From Massilia sp. R2A-15 (GTDB taxonomy: Bacteria > Pseudomonadota > Gammaproteobacteria > Burkholderiales > Burkholderiaceae_D), in assembly GCF_030704305.1 (NCBI RefSeq), contig NZ_CP131935.1:3100001-3164000 (forward strand): 64,000 nt of DNA. Reading direction: 5' to 3'. The notes under the pieces were generated by a model that saw only the letters and a program-made list of their open reading frames with translations, did not search any database and was not told the DNA's origin. Positions 34,869 to 43,750 of this stretch are shown here, piece by piece. The translations under genes were made by a program, and so were the position numbers. Position 1 is the first letter of the stretch, and each line of letters begins with the position of its first letter.

Positions 34869-35393
34869 CTAACGGCGGCGTCCGAACATGCGCGGCAGGT
34901 GCGCGCGGCTGGATGGATCGGCAATGAAATCGGCCAGCACTTCCTCAAACAGAGGGAGGCGATCGGCGTTGTGGCGCCAGCGCATCGCTTCCGGCGCATC
35001 GAGCAGTTTCAACACAAAATAGTCGGCCAACAGGTCGCCTTGCGCTTCCATGTTGAAGTCGGCCAGCGTGGCGCCGTCGCGCAGCCGGTAGCGGTAATCG
35101 AGCCCGATGCGCACGGCCCCGCGCAAGCGCACCGGATAGCCCAGCTGGTGCTGCCAGACGTGCACCATCTCGTGCATGAACCAGTGGCGCGCGCCGATGT
35201 CGGCGCACGAATAATCGTCCAGGAAGCAGGAGCGGTGGAAGTAGATGCTGCCGTTGGGCGTCATCGCGCAGTTACGCGGCTGGAACGGCAGGTAGCGCCG
35301 CCCGATTATGCGAACTTTCGCATAATCGATGGCGTCGCCGAACAGCATCGACGCCATCGCCACTTCGCCCGCGGTCAGGCTGCGCTTCGACAC
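34869..35393 (-). CDS. Zinc-peptidase-like protein with HExxH motif
   Basis: A 174-residue soluble protein with no signal peptide. HEMVH lies at residues 74-78 inside WFMHEMVHVWQHQLG, and NMEAQGDLLADYF about 40 residues later can give the third metal ligand. The opening LTAGEVAMASMLFGDAIDYAKVRI, here quoted only to show its family type in part, resembles proteins annotated as Vgr-related or zinc-protease-like in other proteobacteria. The motif is a good zinc site, but no substrate or activity is known. It ends six bases upstream of the eda stop region on the same strand and is read toward lower coordinates, so it is downstream of edd-eda. Confidence 0.7.
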   Translation of the reverse strand: MSKRSLTAGEVAMASMLFGDAIDYAKVRIIGRRYLPFQPRNCAMTPNGSIYFHRSCFLDDYSCADIGARHWFMHEMVHVWQHQLGYPVRLRGAVRIGLDYRYRLRDGATLADFNMEAQGDLLADYFVLKLLDAPEAMRWRHNADRLPLFEEVLADFIADPSSRAHLPRMFGRRR

Positions 35394-35399
35394 GAACGT

Positions 35400-36023
35400 T
35401 TAGCCCAGGGCTGCGGCCGCCTTCGCCAGTTCGGTGATGCGGGCCCAGTCGCCGGCGGCCAGCGCGTCCTTCGGGGTCAGCCAGGAGCCGCCCACGCAGG
35501 CGACATTTTTGCAGGCCAGGAAAGCCGGCGCGGTCTCGATCGAGATCCCGCCGGTCGGGCAGAACGTCACGTCCGGAATCGGCCCGCCGATCGCGTTGAG
35601 CATGCCGACGCCGCCGGCTGGCACCGCCGGGAACAGCTTGAGCTGGCGGAAGCCCGCCTCGCGCGCGGCCAGCACTTCGGACGGCGTCATCACGCCGGGC
35701 AGCAGCGGCAGGCCGCTCTTTTTGGCCGCCTCGATCAGCGCGGGCGTCAGGCCCGGCGACACGCCGAACACGGCGCCGGCGTCGCGCGCGGCGGCAAACT
35801 CCTCCGGCTGGGTCAGCGTGCCGACGCCGACGATGGCGCCTTCCACGGCGGTCATCGCGCGGATCGCGTCGAGGCCGTGCTTGGTGCGCAGCGTGACTTC
35901 GAGCACGCGGATGCCGCCCGCCACAAGCGCTTTGGCCAGCGGCACGGCGTGTTCAGGGTCGTCGATCGCGATGACGGGGATGACGCGCGCAACGCGCATG
36001 ATGTCGAGCAGGTTCATGGTCAT
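35400..36023 (-). CDS. eda: 2-keto-3-deoxy-6-phosphogluconate aldolase (KDPG aldolase)
   Basis: It splits KDPG into pyruvate and glyceraldehyde-3-phosphate, the last step of the Entner-Doudoroff pathway. The 207-residue protein has the family motifs: [20 protein letters not shown] with the catalytic Glu, [22 protein letters not shown], then FRQLKLFPA with the Schiff-base Lys, and FCPTGGIS. Its start overlaps the edd stop by four bases (ATGA), so both are translated from one message under the HexR-type operator in front of edd. Confidence 0.96.
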   Translation of the reverse strand: MTMNLLDIMRVARVIPVIAIDDPEHAVPLAKALVAGGIRVLEVTLRTKHGLDAIRAMTAVEGAIVGVGTLTQPEEFAAARDAGAVFGVSPGLTPALIEAAKKSGLPLLPGVMTPSEVLAAREAGFRQLKLFPAVPAGGVGMLNAIGGPIPDVTFCPTGGISIETAPAFLACKNVACVGGSWLTPKDALAAGDWARITELAKAAAALG

Positions 36024-37936
36024 GATGGGTTCTTGATCAAGGTGTCTTCGTCGGAGCCGGGCACGATTTCGCCGACATCGGCGCCTTCGTGCAGCGGCAC
36101 GGTGGTGGGGATCGGCGATGGCAGCGCGAAGGTCGTGGCCCCCTTCTCCGCTTCGCTGACCGAGTGGCGGAACATCGAAAACAGCTCGCGTCCCATGCCG
36201 ATGTGGGACGACGACAGGTCCGCCGTCGCCATCGCGCGCGCATGCCAGACTGCGTCCGGCACCAACGCCTGCAAGGTGCCCAGGGTGGCGTCGAGGCGGA
36301 TGATGTCGCCGTCGCGCACCAGGCCGAGCGGGCCGCCGGCCAGGATTTCCGGCGACACGTGAATCGCCGCCGGCACCTTGCCCGACGCGCCCGACATGCG
36401 GCCGTCGGTGACCAGGGCGACCTTGCGGCCGGCGTCCTGCAGGTTGGCCAGCGCGGGCGTGAGCGCGTGCAGCTCCGGCATGCCGTTGGCGCGCGGGCCC
36501 TGGAAGCGGATCACGGCGATGAAGTCGCGGTCCAGGTGGCCGGCCTGGTAGGCGTGCATGAAGTCTTCCTGCGAATTGAAGGTCAGCGCCGGCGCCTCGA
36601 CGATGCGGTGCTGCTCCTTGACCGCGGAGATCTTCATCACCGCGCGACCCAGGTTGCCCTTCACGAGGATCATGCCGCCGTCGTTGGCGAACGGCGTTGC
36701 GGCCGGGCGCAGCACGTCGGTGTCGGCAGATTGCGCCACCGCCGGCTTCCACACCACCTGGTCGCCGTCGAGGAACGGTTCCATGCAGTGCGCGCGCAGG
36801 CCCTTGCCCAGGATGGTGCGCACGTCGTCGTGCAGCAGGCCCTGGTCGAGCAGTTCGCGGATCACGAAGCCGGGACCGCCGGCCGCGTTGAAGTGGTTCA
36901 CGTCGGCGTCGCCGTTCGGGTAGATCCGCGTCAGCATTGGGATGATGGCCGACAGTTCGTTGAAGTCGTCCCAGTCGATCACGATGCCGGCCGCCTTGGC
37001 GATCGCCACCAGGTGCAGCGTATGGTTGGTCGAGCCGCCGGTCGCCAGCAGGCCGATGACGGCGTTGACGATCGCCTTTTCGTCGACGATATGGCCGACC
37101 GGCGTGTAGTTGCCGCCCTGCGGGGTGATGGCGACGGCGCGCTTGGCTGCGGCCGCGGTGAGCGCGTCGCGCAGCGGCGTACCCGGCGTGACGAAGGCGG
37201 CGCCGGGCAGGTGCAGCCCCATGAACTCCATCAGCATCTGGTTGCTGTTGGCGGTGCCGTAGAAAGTGCAGGTGCCGGCGCTGTGGTACGAGGCCGACTC
37301 GCCTTCTAGCAGTTCCTCGCGCGTGGCCAGGCCCTTTGCGTAGCGCTGGCGGATCGCCGCCTTGTCCTTGTTCGACATCCCGCTGGTCATCGGGCCGGCC
37401 GGCACGAACACGGCCGGCAGATGGCCGAAGTGCAGCGCGCCGATCAACAGGCCAGGCACGATCTTGTCGCACACGCCCAGGTACAGGCCGGCGTCGAACA
37501 TATTATGAGACAGCGCAACCGCGGTGCTCATGGCGATGGTGTCGCGCGAGAACAGCGACAGCTCCATGCCGGGCTGGCCTTGCGTCACGCCGTCGCACAT
37601 GGCGGGCGTGCCGCCGGCGAACTGGGCGACCGCGTCGGCTTCGCGCACGGCGGCCTTGATAATCTCGGGGAAGAACTGGAACGGCTGGTGCGCCGACAGC
37701 ATGTCGTTGTAGGAGGATACGATCGCGATCGACGGCTTCTTCTGCTCTTTCAGTTTGAGCTTGTCGTTGGCGGGGAAGGCGGCGAAACCGTGCGCCAGGT
37801 TGGTGCAGGCCAGTGCGCTGCGCTGGACGCCCTGGACGCGCGCCGCGTCGAGGTGCGCCAGATAGGCGGCGCGCGACGGGCGGCTGCGTTCGATGATGCG
37901 GTCGGTCACCGCCTGGAGTACTGGATGGAGCGCCAT
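36020..37936 (-). CDS. edd: 6-phosphogluconate dehydratase
   Basis: It converts 6-phosphogluconate to KDPG, the committed step of the Entner-Doudoroff pathway. The 638-residue protein belongs to the IlvD/Edd family with a [4Fe-4S] cluster; candidate cluster Cys residues occur in TPAMCDGV and [10 protein letters not shown]. Other landmarks are [17 protein letters not shown] and [13 protein letters not shown]. The ATG at 37936 was chosen because AGAGGA lies six bases upstream; a TTG two codons earlier is possible. A HexR-like site lies 25-39 bases upstream. Upstream partner in the edd-eda operon. Confidence 0.96.
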   Translation of the reverse strand: MALHPVLQAVTDRIIERSRPSRAAYLAHLDAARVQGVQRSALACTNLAHGFAAFPANDKLKLKEQKKPSIAIVSSYNDMLSAHQPFQFFPEIIKAAVREADAVAQFAGGTPAMCDGVTQGQPGMELSLFSRDTIAMSTAVALSHNMFDAGLYLGVCDKIVPGLLIGALHFGHLPAVFVPAGPMTSGMSNKDKAAIRQRYAKGLATREELLEGESASYHSAGTCTFYGTANSNQMLMEFMGLHLPGAAFVTPGTPLRDALTAAAAKRAVAITPQGGNYTPVGHIVDEKAIVNAVIGLLATGGSTNHTLHLVAIAKAAGIVIDWDDFNELSAIIPMLTRIYPNGDADVNHFNAAGGPGFVIRELLDQGLLHDDVRTILGKGLRAHCMEPFLDGDQVVWKPAVAQSADTDVLRPAATPFANDGGMILVKGNLGRAVMKISAVKEQHRIVEAPALTFNSQEDFMHAYQAGHLDRDFIAVIRFQGPRANGMPELHALTPALANLQDAGRKVALVTDGRMSGASGKVPAAIHVSPEILAGGPLGLVRDGDIIRLDATLGTLQALVPDAVWHARAMATADLSSSHIGMGRELFSMFRHSVSEAEKGATTFALPSPIPTTVPLHEGADVGEIVPGSDEDTLIKNPS

Positions 37937-37960
37937 GGTCAATCCTCTGAAATTAATTTC

Positions 37961-37975
37961 TGAAATTTTACTACA
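37961..37975 (-). promoter_or_regulatory. HexR-like operator in front of edd-eda
   Basis: On the minus strand TGTAGTAAAATTTCA. It is close to the HexR consensus of proteobacteria (TGTAAT-N3-ATTACA type) and nearly identical to the sites in front of pgi and zwf in this window. It lies just upstream of the edd ribosome site. Confidence 0.7.
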
Positions 37976-38020
37976 AAATTGTCGGCAGAACCTGTGCGGT
38001 GCAAATATTCTTGTGCAAAT

Positions 38021-38037
38021 GGGTCAGGTCCGCCGGA
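38021..38037. repeat. Truncated half of the dispersed palindrome
   Basis: GGGTCAGGTCCGCCGGA is the first 17 bases or so of the 27-bp element; the right arm is replaced by unrelated sequence. It lies in the edd-pgi divergent region. Confidence 0.65.
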
Positions 38038-38105
38038 GCGACGGGGACGCCGAGTTCCCGCGCTTGCTAGCGATGCGTATCCATTACGCCGTCGGCATTC
38101 CATCA

Positions 38106-38120
38106 TGTAGTGAATTTACC
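38106..38120 (+). promoter_or_regulatory. HexR-like operator in front of pgi
   Basis: TGTAGTGAATTTACC, differing at two positions from the zwf site TGTAGTAAATTTACA. It lies 46-61 bases before the pgi start codon. Confidence 0.6.
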
Positions 38121-38166
38121 GAAATTTCCTGTATCATAAACATAATCCCATTCTACTCTCGATGCC

Positions 38167-39813
38167 ATGCGCCAGCCTGCCCTCACCTCCACAGCCAGTT
38201 TCCAAGCCCTCGCCGACCACGCCGCCGATGCCGGCAAGTGGCAGATGCGCGACCTGTTCGGCGCCGATCCCGACCGCTTCAAGAAGATGTCGGTCGAAGG
38301 CGCGGGCCTGTTTCTAGACTATTCAAAAAACCGCCTTGACGGGCGCACGCTTGAACTGCTGGTGGACCTGGCGCGCACCCGCGGCGTCGAGCGCCAGCGC
38401 GACGCGATGTTCGCCGGCGAAAAGATCAACCTGACCGAAGACCGCGCCGTGCTGCATACCGCCCTGCGCGCGCCTTTCGATGCGCCGGCGCTGGTGGTCG
38501 ATGGCCAGGACGTCGGCGCCGACGTGCACGACGTGCTGGCGCGCGTGCGCCGCTTTTCAGACGCGGTGCGTTCCGGCGCCTGGCGCGGCCACACCGGCAA
38601 GCCGATCACCGACGTCGTCAACATCGGCATCGGCGGCTCCGACCTCGGGCCGAAGATGGTCTGCCTGGCGCTGCGCCAGTACTCGCTGCCGACGCTGAAC
38701 CTGCACTTCGTCTCGAACGTGGACGGCCACGACATGGACGCGACGCTGTCCCAGGTCGATCCGGAAACCACCCTGTTCATCGTCGCCTCGAAAACCTTCA
38801 CCACCAGCGAAACCATGATGAACGCGCAGACCGCGCGCCGCTGGTTCCTGGCGCTGGCGCAGCCCGAAGCGCTGGCCAAGCACTTCGTCGCCGTGTCCAC
38901 CAACACGGAGGCGATCAAAAAATTCGGCATCGACCCGGCCAACATGTTCCCGTTCTGGGACTGGGTTGGCGGGCGCTATTCGGTGTGGTCGGCGATCGGT
39001 TTGCCGATCGCGCTGGCGGTCGGCTACGGCTACTTCAGCGACTTCCTGGCCGGCGCCCACGCGATGGACCAGCATTTCAAGAGCGCGCCGCTGGACCGGA
39101 ATATGCCCGCACTGCTTGCGCTGGTCGGCTTCTGGAACCGCCAGTTCCTCGATTGCGGTTCGGTGTCGATCGCGCCCTACCACCAGGACCTGAACCGCTT
39201 CCCGGCCTACCTGCAGCAGCTCGAGATGGAAAGCAACGGCAAGCGCGTCACACGCGGCGGCGATCCGGTCGACACGCCGACCTGCCCGGCGATCTGGGGC
39301 GAATGCGGCACCAACGGCCAGCACGCCTACTTCCAGCTGCTGCACCAGGGCACCGACGTGACGCCGATCGATTTCATCGCCGCGCTGCGGCCGGGGCACG
39401 AGTTTGCGCAGCACCACGCGGCCCTGCTGGCGAACTGCTTCGCGCAGTCGGAAGCCTTCATGCGCGGCAAAACCACCGACGAAGTGCGCGCCGACCTGCA
39501 GGCGCAAGGCCTGGCGGCCGACGAGATCGAGCGCCTGGCGCCGCACAAGACCTTCCCCGGCAACCGCCCCAGCAACACGATCCTGATGGAATACCTGACG
39601 CCGCATTCGCTCGGCGCGCTGGTGGCGCTGTACGAGCACAAGACCTTCGTGCAGGGCGTGCTGTGGGACGTCAACAGCTTCGACCAGTGGGGCGTCGAAC
39701 TGGGCAAGGTACTTGCGAAGAACATCGAAGCCGAATTGACCGGCGACGCGCAGCCGGCAAAGCACGACAGCTCCACCAATGGCCTGATTGCGATGGCCAA
39801 GGCGGCCGTATGA
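38167..39813 (+). CDS. pgi: Glucose-6-phosphate isomerase
   Basis: It interconverts glucose-6-phosphate and fructose-6-phosphate. The 548-residue protein is of normal length for the bacterial enzyme. Landmarks: [34 protein letters not shown], the signature [16 protein letters not shown] with the active-site Arg, and [16 protein letters not shown] [17 protein letters not shown] with the catalytic His. A HexR-like operator lies upstream. Its last codon overlaps the start of the SMP-30 gene by four bases (ATGA), so they form an operon. Confidence 0.96.
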   Translation: MRQPALTSTASFQALADHAADAGKWQMRDLFGADPDRFKKMSVEGAGLFLDYSKNRLDGRTLELLVDLARTRGVERQRDAMFAGEKINLTEDRAVLHTALRAPFDAPALVVDGQDVGADVHDVLARVRRFSDAVRSGAWRGHTGKPITDVVNIGIGGSDLGPKMVCLALRQYSLPTLNLHFVSNVDGHDMDATLSQVDPETTLFIVASKTFTTSETMMNAQTARRWFLALAQPEALAKHFVAVSTNTEAIKKFGIDPANMFPFWDWVGGRYSVWSAIGLPIALAVGYGYFSDFLAGAHAMDQHFKSAPLDRNMPALLALVGFWNRQFLDCGSVSIAPYHQDLNRFPAYLQQLEMESNGKRVTRGGDPVDTPTCPAIWGECGTNGQHAYFQLLHQGTDVTPIDFIAALRPGHEFAQHHAALLANCFAQSEAFMRGKTTDEVRADLQAQGLAADEIERLAPHKTFPGNRPSNTILMEYLTPHSLGALVALYEHKTFVQGVLWDVNSFDQWGVELGKVLAKNIEAELTGDAQPAKHDSSTNGLIAMAKAAV

Positions 39814-40703
39814 GCGACGCCATCGAAGTCGCATACGATCAGCCGATGGCGGTGGGCGAATGCCCGCTGTGGAACCAGGCCGAAGCCTGCCTGTACTGGG
39901 TCGACATCGACGGCTTCGCGATCCACCGGCTCGATCCGGCCAGCGGCGCGCACCGCAGCTGGGCGATGGAGAGCGAACCGGCCGCGATCGGCCTGCACGC
40001 CGGCGGCGGCCTGGTCGTCGCGCTGCGCTCGGGCTTTGCGCACTTCGACACCGGCAGCGGCGCCCTGACGCCGATCGCGCCGGCGCCTTACGACACCGGC
40101 AAGGTGCGCTTCAACGACGGACGCGTGGACGCGGCGGGCCGCTTCTGGGTCGGCACGCTGTACGAGCCGCGCACGGAACAGGCGGCCGAAATGTACTGCC
40201 TCGAGCGCGGCCAGGTGCGCCTGGCCTGGTCGGGCGGCATGACGGTCTCGAACGGCCTTGGCTTCAGCCCGGACCGGCAGTGGATGTACCACTCCGACAC
40301 CACCAGCCACCGCATCGACCGCTATCCGTTCGACGCCGCCACCGGCAATGTCGGCGAAGCGCAGCCGTTCCAGCGCTTCTCAACCGACAAGGCGGCAGCC
40401 AGCTATGGCGGGCGTCCGGACGGCGCCGCGGTCGACAGCGAAGGCGCCTACTGGAGCGCGATGTTCGAAGGCGGCCGCCTGCTGCGCCTCTCCAGCGACG
40501 GCGAACTGCTGCGCGAAGTAGTGCTGCCGGTGCGTGCGCCGACCATGATGGCCTTCGGCGGCCCGGACTTGCGCACGCTGTATATCACCAGCGCGGGCAC
40601 CAAGCGGCCGGCGGACGAGCGCGCGCGATACCCGCTCTCCGGCTGCGTGCTGTCGATGCGGGTGGACGTTCCCGGCCTGCCGGAGCCGCTCTACCAGCCC
40701 TGA
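39810..40703 (+). CDS. SMP-30/gluconolactonase family sugar lactonase
   Basis: A 297-residue six-bladed beta-propeller lactonase of the SMP-30/LRE family. Family landmarks are [18 protein letters not shown] with the metal-binding Glu near residue 17, [20 protein letters not shown] with the metal-binding Asn, SNGLGFSPD, and [13 protein letters not shown] with the catalytic Asp. It is translationally coupled to pgi. No 6-phosphogluconolactonase (pgl) gene is visible, although zwf and edd are present, so this enzyme may hydrolyse 6-phosphogluconolactone or gluconolactone. That assignment is inferred from context. Confidence 0.88.
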   Translation: MSDAIEVAYDQPMAVGECPLWNQAEACLYWVDIDGFAIHRLDPASGAHRSWAMESEPAAIGLHAGGGLVVALRSGFAHFDTGSGALTPIAPAPYDTGKVRFNDGRVDAAGRFWVGTLYEPRTEQAAEMYCLERGQVRLAWSGGMTVSNGLGFSPDRQWMYHSDTTSHRIDRYPFDAATGNVGEAQPFQRFSTDKAAASYGGRPDGAAVDSEGAYWSAMFEGGRLLRLSSDGELLREVVLPVRAPTMMAFGGPDLRTLYITSAGTKRPADERARYPLSGCVLSMRVDVPGLPEPLYQP

Positions 40704-40768
40704 TCAGCCCATCTTTCCATCTGTGCGCTAGCGGACACAGGTAGCCTGATAGACTGTCGGCATTAAAT

Positions 40769-40795
40769 GGGGTCAGGTCCGCCGGACCTGGCCCC
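40769..40795. repeat. 27-bp dispersed palindrome, copy 10
   Basis: GGGGTCAGGTCC, centre GCC, right arm GGACCTGGCCCC with one change (G for A). It lies 24 bases before the KaiC-like gene start and would be in its 5' leader. Confidence 0.88.
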
Positions 40796-40818
40796 GAACT
40801 TTTCGCGCACGGAGAATC

Positions 40819-42378
40819 ATGGTGGACACGCTGGTCAAAACAGGGATTACCGGACTCGATGAAGTCCTGCTGGGCGGCCTCCCGCGCCATAACAACATCA
40901 TCGTGGAAGGCGCCCCCGGCTCGGGCAAGACCACGCTCGGCCTGGGATTCATCCACGCCGGCGCGGAGCTGTACGACGAGCCGGGCGCCATCGTGTCGTT
41001 CGAACTCGATTCGACCAAGCTGTTGCGCGACGCCGCCGGCTTCAGCTGGGACCTGCAAGGCCAGATCGACTCCGGCAAGGTGAAGGTGATCCAGACCAGC
41101 CCCGCCGTGCTCCTGAGCGAATTTCGCAATGCCGAGGGCGCGTTTTCCGAATCGCTGCGCGCGATGGGCGCCAAGCGCCTGCTGATCGACGGCCTGACGC
41201 CGCTGCGCCTGTACGCCGAAGTGCACGACCTGCCCTTCCGCGAAGACGTGCACGTGCTGATCGAGGGCCTGAACCGCCTCGGCGTGACCACCATGGTCAC
41301 CGCCGAACGCGACGAGTCGATGGGCGCCGCGGCGCACGAGCGCTTCGTGTTCGACACCATCATCTCGCTCACGCGCGAGGAAAACCGCCGGCGCGTGCAG
41401 CGCCGCCTGACGGTGCTCAAGTCGCGCGGCCAGGACTTCATCGGCGGCAGCCACACCATGCGCATCGAACCGAACAAGGGCATCCACGTGTACCGCCGCG
41501 CCCAATCGCGCCCGCTGTCGCTGAACGAGCAGCCCACTTCCGACAAGCGCCTGTCGGTCGGCTCCGAATCGATCGACGCGATGATGGACGGCGGCCTGTA
41601 CGAAGGGTCGGTCACCATGGTCAGCGGCATCTCCGGCACCGGCAAGACGGTGCTGAGCGTGCAGTTCCTGAAGTCGGCCATCGCTGCCGGCCACAAGACG
41701 CTGCTGGTGAGCCTGGACGAACATCCGCGCCAGCTGATGCGCAACGCCGCTTCGCTCGGCTTCGACCTCGAAGGCATGGTCGAGCGCGGCGAACTGTTCC
41801 TCCATTACGAGTCGCCGCTCGAACTCGAGCTCGACGTGCACTTCGACCGCATCATCAAGCTGGTCGAACAGGAGGGCATCGACGTCGTCGTGTTCGACTC
41901 GATCGCCGTCTACGAGATGACCAGCCGCGACGAGGTGGCCGACTACCTGTACGCGCTGGCGACGTTCTTCAAGAACCGCCTGGCGACGATCCTCTTCAAC
42001 TACGAAAGCCCGGAGCTGCTCGGACTGTCGCAGATCAGCGAGGAGCTCAAGGGCTCGCACCTGGTCGACAACATCATCCTGCTGAACTACGTCGAGATCT
42101 CCACCGTGCTGCGGCGCGCGATCGCGATTCCGAAAGTGCGCGGCAGCCGCAACATCCAGGTCACGCGCGAGTACGTGATCGCCGAAGGCGGCCTGCAGCT
42201 GCTCGAGGAAGAAGCGGGCGGCGATGCGGCCGGCGTGGTGCCGCAATTGCCGTTCTCGTCGTACTACGGATTGCTGTCACGCTCGCCGTCGCGCCAAAGC
42301 CCGTTGATCGAAGGCGCCATCGCCCAGGGCGACAAGATGCCCTCGTCGGTCGATTTGCCGGTCGAAGCGAACAAGTGA
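40819..42378 (+). CDS. KaiC-like two-domain RecA-family ATPase
   Basis: A 519-residue protein with two tandem KaiC/RecA domains. Domain 1 has Walker A GAPGSGKTT (about residue 33) and RLLIDGLTPL as Walker B; domain 2 has GISGTGKTV (about residue 274) and VVVFDSIAVYE. The catalytic-Glu positions read SFELDST in domain 1 and SLDEHPR in domain 2. In the stretch that holds the two phosphorylation sites (Ser/Thr) of cyanobacterial KaiC, this protein reads KGSHLVDNIILLNYVE, apparently lacking them; the comparison is from memory. No kaiA or kaiB is present. Its stop overlaps the start of a histidine kinase (GTGA). Confidence 0.88.
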   Translation: MVDTLVKTGITGLDEVLLGGLPRHNNIIVEGAPGSGKTTLGLGFIHAGAELYDEPGAIVSFELDSTKLLRDAAGFSWDLQGQIDSGKVKVIQTSPAVLLSEFRNAEGAFSESLRAMGAKRLLIDGLTPLRLYAEVHDLPFREDVHVLIEGLNRLGVTTMVTAERDESMGAAAHERFVFDTIISLTREENRRRVQRRLTVLKSRGQDFIGGSHTMRIEPNKGIHVYRRAQSRPLSLNEQPTSDKRLSVGSESIDAMMDGGLYEGSVTMVSGISGTGKTVLSVQFLKSAIAAGHKTLLVSLDEHPRQLMRNAASLGFDLEGMVERGELFLHYESPLELELDVHFDRIIKLVEQEGIDVVVFDSIAVYEMTSRDEVADYLYALATFFKNRLATILFNYESPELLGLSQISEELKGSHLVDNIILLNYVEISTVLRRAIAIPKVRGSRNIQVTREYVIAEGGLQLLEEEAGGDAAGVVPQLPFSSYYGLLSRSPSRQSPLIEGAIAQGDKMPSSVDLPVEANK

Positions 42379-43619
42379 TCCACATCGCGCAGCCCCATGT
42401 CGCCCAGATCGATTGGGATGGCTGGGTCGCGCCCCTGAATCAGTACGCCCTGTCCACCGGACTGGCCGTTTCGGCATGGGATGCGCAGGGCCGGCGCACG
42501 GTCGGGCCGCTGGTGTCGTCGCGCACCACCAGGTTCCTCGGCACGGGGACGCTGTGGAACGAAAGCGGCGCCGGCGCCGAATTCGAACGCGAGATCGTCG
42601 CCGCGGTCGTGGACAGCGGCGCGCCGGCGCCCGACCGCATGTTCCACGGCATGCGCGTCTCCAGCCTGCCGCTGACCCAGTCGGGCAAGGTCTACGGCGT
42701 GCTGGTGTTCGGCTGGTGCTTCCGCGACTTCACCTCCCCGCTCGAATGCGAACGCATCGCCAAGCTGTCCGGCCTGTCGGGCCAGGCGCTGTGGAACGAG
42801 GTGCGGCTCGAGGCGCCCGTCTCGGACGCGCGCATGGCCACTTACACCGCCCTGCTCGCGACCCTGGCCGGATCGTTCGACCGCCAGCGCGAAATCATCG
42901 ACGAGCTCAATCGCGTCAGCCGCGCGCGCGACCTGTTCCTGGCCACCGTGTCGCACGAGATGCGCACGCCGCTGGCGGCGCTGTCGATGCGCGTCGAACT
43001 GATGCTGCGCACCGTGCAGGACCTGCCGCCGGCCATTGAAGCCGGCCTGACCGCGATGCGCCTGCACGTGCGCCAGGAAGCGGGCATGGTCGACGACCTG
43101 ATCGACGCCGCCCGGACCCTCACCGGGCATATGTCGATCGTGCCGGCCGACGTGGCGCTGGGCCGCATCGTGCGCGACGCCGTATCGACGATCGAACCGG
43201 CGGCGCACGAAAAGGGCATCGCCTTCAGCGTCGCGCCGGCCGATTTCGGCGACGGCATCACGCTCGCGGCCGACGCCAGCCGGCTGCAGCAGGTGATCTG
43301 GAACCTGCTGCTCAACGCCATCAAGTTCACGCCGGACGGCGGCGCCATTCGGGTCGCCATCCGCGACAGCGCGGGCCACGTCGAAATCGACATCGCCGAC
43401 AGCGGCCAGGGCATCGCGGCGGAAGACCTGCCGCACGTGTTCGGCGCCTTCACGCTGCAAACCAGCGGCAACGCGACCGGCCTCGGCCTGGGCCTGTACA
43501 TCGCGCGCCGCATCGTCGAACTGCATGGCGGCACCCTCACCGTCGACAGCGCCGGCACCAACAGGGGAACGACGTTTACGATCCGTGTGCCGCGCGGCCG
43601 GGACGGGGCGATCGAGTAG
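42375..43619 (+). CDS. Sensor histidine kinase paired with the KaiC-like ATPase
   Basis: A soluble 414-residue kinase starting with GTG that overlaps the kaiC-like stop. Residues 1-165 form a GAF/PocR-like sensory domain with no membrane segment. Then comes the dimerisation domain with the phospho-acceptor His194 in TVSHEMRTPLAAL, and the ATP-binding domain with the N box (NLLLNAIKFTPDGG), G1 (DSGQGI) and G2 (TGLGLGLYI). No receiver gene is adjacent. Kinases tied to KaiC-like proteins are known in non-cyanobacteria, so the pair probably forms a signalling module; the signal is unknown. Confidence 0.9.
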   Translation: MIHIAQPHVAQIDWDGWVAPLNQYALSTGLAVSAWDAQGRRTVGPLVSSRTTRFLGTGTLWNESGAGAEFEREIVAAVVDSGAPAPDRMFHGMRVSSLPLTQSGKVYGVLVFGWCFRDFTSPLECERIAKLSGLSGQALWNEVRLEAPVSDARMATYTALLATLAGSFDRQREIIDELNRVSRARDLFLATVSHEMRTPLAALSMRVELMLRTVQDLPPAIEAGLTAMRLHVRQEAGMVDDLIDAARTLTGHMSIVPADVALGRIVRDAVSTIEPAAHEKGIAFSVAPADFGDGITLAADASRLQQVIWNLLLNAIKFTPDGGAIRVAIRDSAGHVEIDIADSGQGIAAEDLPHVFGAFTLQTSGNATGLGLGLYIARRIVELHGGTLTVDSAGTNRGTTFTIRVPRGRDGAIE

Positions 43620-43629
43620 TAAAATTTCT
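43615..43629. promoter_or_regulatory. Second, weaker HexR-like site upstream of zwf
   Basis: AGTAGTAAAATTTCT differs from the edd operator TGTAGTAAAATTTCA only at its two ends. It overlaps the stop of the histidine kinase gene and lies 17 bases from the stronger zwf site. It may be chance. Confidence 0.4.
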
Positions 43630-43646
43630 TGTGATTCGATTATTTA

Positions 43647-43661
43647 TGTAGTAAATTTACA
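43647..43661 (+). promoter_or_regulatory. HexR-like operator in front of zwf-hexR
   Basis: TGTAGTAAATTTACA, an imperfect palindrome close to the HexR consensus and matching the edd and pgi sites. It lies about 90 bases before the zwf start. Since hexR itself follows zwf, this would give autoregulation. Confidence 0.75.
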
Positions 43662-43750
43662 TAAACGAGCCGGCGCGGCACTTGCGTGCGCCAGCGCGGG
43701 GCGACAAGCGGCATCATCCATCCGGCATCCTACTTTTGCGAACACATACT

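Noticed and set aside
40819..42378. KaiC-like gene as part of a circadian clock
   Set aside because: No kaiA or kaiB is present and the phosphorylation-site region appears altered.
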